This document shows, one piece after another, positions 1-5,390 of a DNA stretch of 5,390 bases. How positions within the stretch are numbered: position 1 is the stretch's first letter; each line of letters opens with the position of its first letter. The position numbers and the translations under genes are program-made. Source of the DNA: an uncultured Chitinophagaceae bacterium (lineage in GTDB: Bacteria; Bacteroidota; Bacteroidia; Chitinophagales; Chitinophagaceae); contig CAIMKO010000552.1 of assembly GCA_903841915.1 (NCBI GenBank), forward strand, positions 1-5,390, written 5' to 3'. The notes beneath the pieces were generated by a model. It did not search any database. It had not been told where the DNA came from and saw only the letters and a program-made list of their open reading frames with translations.

Positions 1-1089
1 CAGAAGTTAGTGACTGAATTAGAAAAGATCTCGTATTTACGTGATGTACAATTAGGTCAGTCCATTCATTACCCTGCTTTGAATATCAATATCGATCGAG
101 TAAGAGCAGCACAATTAGGAGTTGATGTAACAGATATATCTAGGTCATTGATCGCCAGCACTTCTTCATCTCGTTATACAGAAAAGAATACATGGATCGA
201 TGAGAAGGGAGGTTATGCCTATAGTGTACAAGTGGAAGTACCTGAAAATAAAATGAAGAGCAGGGATGATATTGGCGAGATACCCATCTTGAAGAACTCA
301 GCCAGGCCTTTATTAGGAGACGTAGCCACGATCTCTCTGGATTCCACCTATGGAGAAATTGATAATCTGGGCGCATTACCTGCTTTAACTGTAACTGCTA
401 ATTTGTATAAAAAAGATCTGGGAGCGGCTTCTCTAGAAGTGAATAAAGCCATTGATGCGCTGGGTAAATTACCGCGTGGTTTAAATGTTCAGCTGATCGG
501 TTTGAGCAATACATTAAATGAAACAATGGATAGTTTACAAAGCGGGCTGATGGTGGCGATTGTAGTGATATTTTTAATGCTGGCTGCCAATTTTCAATCC
601 TTTAAAGTATCTGCCATTGTATTAACAACAGTACCGGCAGTTTTATTGGGTTCTTTAAGTCTGTTGATATTTTGCGGTTCAACATTGAACCTGCAATCTT
701 ATATGGGAATGATCATGTCGGTAGGCGTTTCTATCAGCAATGCTGTACTATTGATCACTAATGCAGAACAAATAAGAATGCATAACGGCGATGCTATACT
801 TTCAGCGAAAGAAGCTGCGGCATTACGACTTCGTCCCATTGTGATGACCGCTGCAGCGATGGTAGTAGGAATGATACCTATGGCAATGGGTATTGGTGAA
901 GCAGGCGATCAATCATCACCACTGGGAAGAGCAGTGATAGGGGGATTAATATTATCCACTTTTGCAGCACTCTTCATACTACCATTGGTATTTGCATGGG
1001 GACAGGGAAAAACTTCAACAGCAAGTGTTTCTTTGGATCCGGAAGATGAAAAGAGTTCTCATTATATTCCATCATTGCATCATGGATAA
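1..1089 (+). CDS. RND-family efflux pump, inner-membrane subunit, C-terminal part (5' end outside window)
   Basis: This is the C-terminal part (362 residues visible) of a proton-driven RND transporter, a family usually about 1000-1050 residues long. The frame is open from base 1, so the GTG at base 10 is internal and not a start. The visible part begins in the second periplasmic porter/docking region, with the family pattern P-x-L-x-I-x-I-D-R-x-R-A-A-x-L-G around bases 79-120 and RPLLGDVA near 304-327. Five hydrophobic segments follow, matching TM8 to TM12, at roughly bases 540-600, 605-675, 690-765, 835-900 and 925-1000. TM11 opens with RLRPIVMT, a strong RND hallmark. At the position of the AcrB TM10 lysine (K940) this protein has Ser (codon 736-738). 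The tail is short, acidic and ends in HHG. The adaptor gene follows directly, so the two should form one efflux complex. Substrate is unknown; sequence favours the multidrug (HAE1-like) branch over the heavy-metal branch, with moderate certainty. Confidence 0.93.
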   Translation, partial: QKLVTELEKISYLRDVQLGQSIHYPALNINIDRVRAAQLGVDVTDISRSLIASTSSSRYTEKNTWIDEKGGYAYSVQVEVPENKMKSRDDIGEIPILKNSARPLLGDVATISLDSTYGEIDNLGALPALTVTANLYKKDLGAASLEVNKAIDALGKLPRGLNVQLIGLSNTLNETMDSLQSGLMVAIVVIFLMLAANFQSFKVSAIVLTTVPAVLLGSLSLLIFCGSTLNLQSYMGMIMSVGVSISNAVLLITNAEQIRMHNGDAILSAKEAAALRLRPIVMTAAAMVVGMIPMAMGIGEAGDQSSPLGRAVIGGLILSTFAALFILPLVFAWGQGKTSTASVSLDPEDEKSSHYIPSLHHG

Positions 1090-1132
1090 AACTATAAAAA
1101 GCAGCATGTTTATAAAAAGACAAAATCAGTTT

Positions 1133-2266
1133 ATGAAAGATAATTCGGCTCAAAGATTTACCCTTTCAGGAATAGGAATTTTACTTGTTATTTCAGCAAT
1201 GTTGAATGGTTGTAAGAATGACAAGAATCAAACGGATAAGAAAGTGAATACCGATTCTGTAAAACCTGCAGCCATTGCAGCATTTACATTGAACAGGAGT
1301 AATTTAACATCATCGGTTAAAATCCCCGGAGAATTGTTGGCTTATCAGCAGGTTGATCTCTACGCAAAAGTGAATAGCTATATTCAAAAATTGCATGTGG
1401 ATGTGGGCAGTGAAGTAATTGCCGGACAATTATTGGCCGATCTGGAAGCGCCGGAGATCAATGCACAGGTATCGGCGGCTGAGTCTAAGTTGAAATCACA
1501 GGAAGCCATCTATCTGGCCAGTGATCAAAACTATCAAAGATTGTATGAGACCAGTAAAACGCCGGGCACTATTTCTAAGAATGATCTTGAACAGGCATTA
1601 GCCAAAAAAAGATCTGACCAGGCACAATTAGATGCTGCCAGATCAAATTATAGGGAAACTTTAAACACAAAAGAATATTTACAGATCAAAGCACCTTTCA
1701 GTGGTATCATCACAACAAGGAATGTGAGTGCCGGTGCTTATGTGGGCCCATCGGGTAAAGGATCTGATATGCCCATTTTTACTTTGCAGGAACATCAAAA
1801 ATTAAGACTGGTAGTAAGCGTACCTGAAGCTTATACATCATTCATCAGTAAGAATACAGAAGTTGAATTTTCCGTTAGTTCATTGGCAGGACAAAAGTTC
1901 AAAGCAAAAATAGACAGGATCGCAGGAGCATTGGATAGTAAACTCCGTTCGCTGCATATTGAAATGGATGTGATCAATACTGATCGAAAACTATTACCCG
2001 GTATGGTGGTTGAAGTTTCTATTCCGCTTGGTTCCAATACAAATGCATTTGTGGTACCTGCTTCTGCAGTATTGAATTCTACCACAGGTGTATTTGTGAT
2101 TGCCATACATCAGAACAAAACAGTTTGGGTTCCTGTTAAAACAGGAAGGACAGATGAAGGCAGGACAGAGGTCTTTGGTTTGCTTGAAACAGGAGATACG
2201 GTTATTGCGCATGCGGGTGAAGAGATCCGTAATGGCGCAGCAGCAAATAATTACAGTATCAAATAG
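1133..2266 (+). CDS. RND efflux periplasmic adaptor (membrane fusion protein), lipoprotein
   Basis: This adaptor links the inner-membrane RND pump to an outer-membrane channel. The chosen start gives 377 residues: a short charged N-terminus, a hydrophobic stretch at residues 11-24 and a lipobox LNGC with Cys27 as the likely lipidated residue. Then come the first half of the lipoyl/barrel-sandwich domain (about 63-106, containing VDLYAKV and VDVGSEV), an alpha-helical hairpin (about 107-180, rich in A, Q, K and E), the second lipoyl half (185-205, IKAPFSGIITTRNVSAGAYV), a beta-barrel (about 224-300) and a membrane-proximal domain (about 305-377, VVPASAV and VKTGR). In-frame ATGs at 1082 (overlapping the pump stop by 8 bases) and 1106 would add 17 or 9 residues. 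The start at 1133 is preferred because it yields a normal-length lipoprotein signal and has an A-rich leader. Translational coupling from 1082 remains possible. The gene ends with tandem stops TAG TGA. Family assignment is firm; the exact start is not. Confidence 0.93.
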   Translation: MKDNSAQRFTLSGIGILLVISAMLNGCKNDKNQTDKKVNTDSVKPAAIAAFTLNRSNLTSSVKIPGELLAYQQVDLYAKVNSYIQKLHVDVGSEVIAGQLLADLEAPEINAQVSAAESKLKSQEAIYLASDQNYQRLYETSKTPGTISKNDLEQALAKKRSDQAQLDAARSNYRETLNTKEYLQIKAPFSGIITTRNVSAGAYVGPSGKGSDMPIFTLQEHQKLRLVVSVPEAYTSFISKNTEVEFSVSSLAGQKFKAKIDRIAGALDSKLRSLHIEMDVINTDRKLLPGMVVEVSIPLGSNTNAFVVPASAVLNSTTGVFVIAIHQNKTVWVPVKTGRTDEGRTEVFGLLETGDTVIAHAGEEIRNGAAANNYSIK

Positions 2267-2317
2267 TGACAGTAAAAAAGCGAATAGTATTGCTGTTTGA
2301 AATTCTTAAATTTAGTC

Positions 2318-3217
2318 ATGAATAAAGTTGAATCCATAGAAGATTTTTATAAAAGGAAATTTGATTGGATGCCTGATAATATCAAAAATGAGATCGGACA
2401 TTTCAATATATTCAAGCTTGAACCTTTTGTAGGTAGTAATGCGAATCCGGTTCCTTATAAACGGCGAGATTATTTTAAGATCATGCTGGTGATCGGTAAC
2501 AGTAAAGTACACTATGCAGATAAAGTGGTGGAAGTAAAAAAACAGGCTTTGTCATTTTCCAATCCGCAGATACCGTATAAATGGGAGCATTTGGATACGA
2601 TCCGAAGTGGTGCATTTTGTATTTTCAACCAGCACTTTTTTCATCAGTATGGTAACTTAAACCAGTATTCTGTTTTTCAACCTAACGGCAATCATTTATT
2701 TGAACTGGAGGATGAGCAGGTGACCAAATTGCAAAGCATCTATGATCGCATGTTTGAAGAGATCAATTCTGATTACAAACATAAATATGATGTATTGCGA
2801 ACACTTGTTTTTGAACTGATCCATTTCGCACAGAAGATGGAACCTACTGCAGCAATTGACAAGAAAGCAATACATGCTTCTCAAAGAATATCCACACTGT
2901 TCTTAGAATTATTGGAGCGTCAGTTCCCTATAGACGATAATCACCGCAGTATTACACTACGTTCTGCATCTGATTATGCTAAACAGTTAAATGTTCATGT
3001 AAATCACCTGAACAGAGCTGTAAAAGAAACAACAGAAAAGACAACATCACAATTAATAGCAGAACGTTTTTTACAGGAGGCAAAGATCTTGTTGAAGCAC
3101 AGCGCCTGGTCTGTTTCGGAAATTGCTTATGCATTGGGTTTTACAGAAGTAACTCATTTCAATAACTTCTTCAAAAAGCATGTTGAGATAAGTCCGTTGA
3201 AATTTAGGAATGTTTGA
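2318..3217 (+). CDS. AraC-family transcriptional regulator
   Basis: This 299-residue protein has the standard layout of a ligand-responsive AraC/XylS activator. The N-terminal half (about residues 25-165) looks like a cupin-type sensing domain: it has a positively charged turn YKRRDYFKI near residue 47, then beta-rich sequence including FSNPQIPYKWE near 80-90. The C-terminal domain (about 205-299) carries two helix-turn-helix units. The first contains ASDYAKQLNVHVNHLNRAVK (218-237). The second contains WSVSEIAYALGFTEVTHFNN (264-283) followed by FFKKHVEISPLKFR, the typical AraC signature, where the I-A-x-x-L-G-F and F-x-x-x-F-K-K positions can be read directly. The ATG at 2318 is preferred over an upstream in-frame TTG at 2297, which would add seven residues. 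The gene starts 51 bases after the efflux adaptor and lies just upstream of three metabolic genes, so it may control either group or both. The ligand is unknown. Confidence 0.93.
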   Translation: MNKVESIEDFYKRKFDWMPDNIKNEIGHFNIFKLEPFVGSNANPVPYKRRDYFKIMLVIGNSKVHYADKVVEVKKQALSFSNPQIPYKWEHLDTIRSGAFCIFNQHFFHQYGNLNQYSVFQPNGNHLFELEDEQVTKLQSIYDRMFEEINSDYKHKYDVLRTLVFELIHFAQKMEPTAAIDKKAIHASQRISTLFLELLERQFPIDDNHRSITLRSASDYAKQLNVHVNHLNRAVKETTEKTTSQLIAERFLQEAKILLKHSAWSVSEIAYALGFTEVTHFNNFFKKHVEISPLKFRNV

Positions 3218-3237
3218 ATTTCGTAGATCATTATTTG

Positions 3238-3268
3238 GTTTTCGTTGTTTTATGTGTTTTCATTGATT
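3238..3268 (+). repeat. Imperfect direct repeat between the AraC regulator and the NTF2-like gene; possible operator
   Basis: Two copies of GTTTTC(G/A)TTG(T/A)TT begin at 3238 and 3256, 18 bases apart, with 2 mismatches over 13 positions. They lie in the 83-base gap between the regulator and the next gene, about 30-60 bases before its start. AraC-family proteins often bind direct repeats spaced by about two helical turns, so this could be an operator. The surrounding sequence is T-rich and a repeat this short can arise by chance. No clear Bacteroidota promoter (TTTG with TAnnTTTG) could be fixed next to it. Confidence 0.25.
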
Positions 3269-3300
3269 GAACTTTACGCAATCATTTAAAACATTAAAAA

Positions 3301-3735
3301 ATGAAAAGACTTTGTTCCATCATCGCAATTTTATTTGCATTACAGGCATATGGGCAATCTTCTGCTGAAACGGAGATCCTCCAATTATCAAACCAAATAT
3401 TTACATGGGAAGTGGAGAACAAAATTGATTCTCTTGCTGAACTGTTTGATGAAAAATTTGTGGTGATTAATGGCAGTGGAGAAAGTAAATTCAAAAATGA
3501 ATATCTCAGAACTTTAAGAAGTGGCTCCTTTGTACATAACAGTATCGATGTAGCAGAAAACAAAGCTGCCGTTTCAAACAATACAGCCACAGTAGTGGGA
3601 AAAGGAAGATTTACAGTAACTATTTCAGGGACTCAAAAAATTTTACAACTTTCTTATGTGGAAGTATTTATAAGGGCAAGGCCGATAGATAGTTGGAAAA
3701 TACTTGCCATGCATGCTACTGCTCAGCAGCATTAA
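3301..3735 (+). CDS. Exported NTF2-like protein (DUF4440/SnoaL-type fold)
   Basis: This is a 144-residue protein. Residues 1-18 form a signal peptide: MKR, a hydrophobic core CSIIAILFAL, and a likely signal peptidase I site after AYG18. Cys5 sits too early to be a lipobox. The mature part fits the small cone-shaped NTF2-like fold: an N-terminal helix (ETEILQLSNQIFTWEVENK, about 23-41), the loop DSLAELFDEKFVVINGSGE (about 43-61), a further helix near KNEYLRTLRSG, then alternating beta strands ending in SYVEVFIRA and SWKILAMHAT. The W-K-I/V-x-x-x-H ending is common in DUF4440 proteins. Members of this fold include isomerases, hydratases, cyclases and pure binding proteins, so no reaction can be named. 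The ATG follows an A-rich leader. It lies 38 bases before the SDR gene and is probably cotranscribed with it, which would fit a periplasmic partner handling a related small molecule. That role is inferred from position only. Confidence 0.8.
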   Translation: MKRLCSIIAILFALQAYGQSSAETEILQLSNQIFTWEVENKIDSLAELFDEKFVVINGSGESKFKNEYLRTLRSGSFVHNSIDVAENKAAVSNNTATVVGKGRFTVTISGTQKILQLSYVEVFIRARPIDSWKILAMHATAQQH

Positions 3736-3773
3736 TTCTACTTTGATTTTACTTCAGTATTAAAAGAACTAAA

Positions 3774-4607
3774 ATGAAAAAATTAAACGTAATTGTTGTG
3801 ATCGGTACCGGATCAATTGGTCAGGCCATTGCCAGAAGAGTTGGTACAGGTAAACACATATTGCTGGCTGATCTTCGCCGGGAAAATAGTGAGGCTGCAG
3901 CAAAAACATTGAGTGAAGCAGGTTTCGAAGTGAGTACTGCCATTGTTGACGTTTCATCCAGAGAATCGGTTCATGCACTTGTTGAAACTGCTAGTGCTAT
4001 TGGTGGAATCACAGGACTAATACATGCAGCTGGTGTTTCTCCGTCGCAGGCATCACCTTCCACAATACTTAAGGTTGATCTATACGGCACAGCTCTCGTG
4101 TTGGAAGAATTTGGAAATGTTATGGAAAGCGGAGGATCCGGTGTTGTGATCGCTTCGCAATCGGGGCATCGGCTTCCGGCATTAACAATGGAAGAAGACA
4201 AAGCTTTGGCAACAACTGCAACGGAAGAACTATTAGCACTTCCAATGCTTCAGCCTGATAAAGTCAAAGACTCACTTCATGCATATCAATTATCCAAAAG
4301 AGGCAATTCATTACGTGTGAGGGCTGAAGCGGTAAGATGGGGTAAACGGGGTGCAAGGATCAATACCATTAGTCCTGGGATCATTATCACACCGCTTGCA
4401 AAAGATGAATTAGCAGGACCAAGGGGTGATGGGTATCGCCGGATGATCGAAGCTTCAGCTGTTGGAAGAGCAGGTACTCCTGATGAAGTGGGGGCTGTGG
4501 GAGCATTATTAATGGGAGCAGACGGTGCATTTATTACAGGAAGTGATTTTTTGATGGATGGTGGCGTTACTGCTGCTTATTGGTATGGTGAACTGGCAGA
4601 AAAATAG
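3774..4607 (+). CDS. Short-chain dehydrogenase/reductase (SDR), classical type with insertion before the catalytic Tyr
   Basis: This 277-residue protein is predicted to be a cytoplasmic NAD(P)-dependent oxidoreductase with a Rossmann fold. The glycine motif G11-T-G13-S-I-G16 starts close to the N-terminus. Asp33 ends beta-2 (LLADLRR), which suggests NAD preference, although the following arginines leave NADP possible. Asp59-Val60 fits the adenine-binding position. The usual NNAG motif reads HAAG (84-87), and the helix that normally carries the catalytic Asn reads VDLYG, with Asp102 in its place. The catalytic Ser is most likely Ser128 (IASQSG), and the YxxxK pair is Tyr171/Lys175 (YQLSK). Ser to Tyr is 43 residues instead of the usual 13 or so, because of an inserted, mainly helical stretch. 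The C-terminal part has RINTISPGIIITP and the closing ITGSDFLMDGG, both typical of the family. A similar insertion is known in Comamonas 3-alpha-hydroxysteroid dehydrogenase/carbonyl reductase. The substrate is unknown; a ketone, alcohol or steroid-like compound is possible. Confidence 0.93.
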   Translation: MKKLNVIVVIGTGSIGQAIARRVGTGKHILLADLRRENSEAAAKTLSEAGFEVSTAIVDVSSRESVHALVETASAIGGITGLIHAAGVSPSQASPSTILKVDLYGTALVLEEFGNVMESGGSGVVIASQSGHRLPALTMEEDKALATTATEELLALPMLQPDKVKDSLHAYQLSKRGNSLRVRAEAVRWGKRGARINTISPGIIITPLAKDELAGPRGDGYRRMIEASAVGRAGTPDEVGAVGALLMGADGAFITGSDFLMDGGVTAAYWYGELAEK

Positions 4608-4675
4608 AAATGATTTTGGTTTTCTTATGCAATTATAAATAGCATTAAAAACAAGTTACAATATTTAATAAATAA

Positions 4676-5390
<715 letters not shown>

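Noticed and set aside
10..12. GTG as a start codon for the pump fragment
   Set aside because: The frame is open to base 1 and the protein begins in the middle of the RND periplasmic domain, so the codon is internal.
962..1081. Longer adaptor reading frame starting at 962
   Set aside because: It would overlap the TM12 coding region of the pump by over 120 bases, and its first 40 residues do not resemble an adaptor or a signal peptide.
2100..2300. 66-codon + strand reading frame across the adaptor end
   Set aside because: It lies in another frame inside the adaptor gene, has no family resemblance and is rich in basic residues as expected of a shadow frame.
2297..2317. TTG start adding seven residues to the AraC protein
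   Set aside because: A plain ATG lies at 2318 and the extra residues show no recognisable family sequence.
3294..4201. Minus-strand reading frames opposite the NTF2-like and SDR genes, and similar ones at 140-376, 1831-2512 and 2696-2884
   Set aside because: All lie opposite well-supported genes and show no domain, signal or plausible gene context.

Overview
The window reads as ordinary chromosomal DNA from a member of the Bacteroidota, most likely a Chitinophagaceae-like bacterium. This is inferred from moderately AT-rich coding sequence, A-rich stretches rather than clear Shine-Dalgarno sites before the starts, and protein sequences that look like that group. Lineage below phylum is a guess. 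All six genes lie on the + strand, and no RNA gene, insertion sequence, CRISPR array or convincing terminator was seen.

Bases 1-2266 hold the end of a tripartite efflux operon: the C-terminal third of an RND inner-membrane pump (cut by the left edge), followed by its lipoprotein periplasmic adaptor. The pump comes before the adaptor, the reverse of the classic acrA-acrB order. No outer-membrane channel gene is visible; it may lie upstream.

Bases 2318-3217 encode an AraC-family transcription regulator, 51 bases after the adaptor. It is followed by an 83-base gap containing an imperfect direct repeat.

Bases 3301-5390 hold three small-molecule or redox genes: an exported NTF2-like (DUF4440/SnoaL-type) protein, a classical-type short-chain dehydrogenase/reductase with a long insertion between its catalytic Ser and Tyr, and an aldo/keto reductase with a twin-arginine signal, cut by the right edge. 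A reasonable working model is that the AraC protein controls the NTF2-SDR-AKR group, and perhaps the pump, in response to a small organic or carbonyl compound that is reduced and/or exported. That model rests on gene order only.

No clearly new system was found. The points most worth a second look are the altered active-site and cofactor motifs of the SDR, the Tat-exported AKR, the serine at the proton-relay lysine position of the pump, and the regulator-linked redox cluster. No gene-free stretch exceeds about 85 bases.
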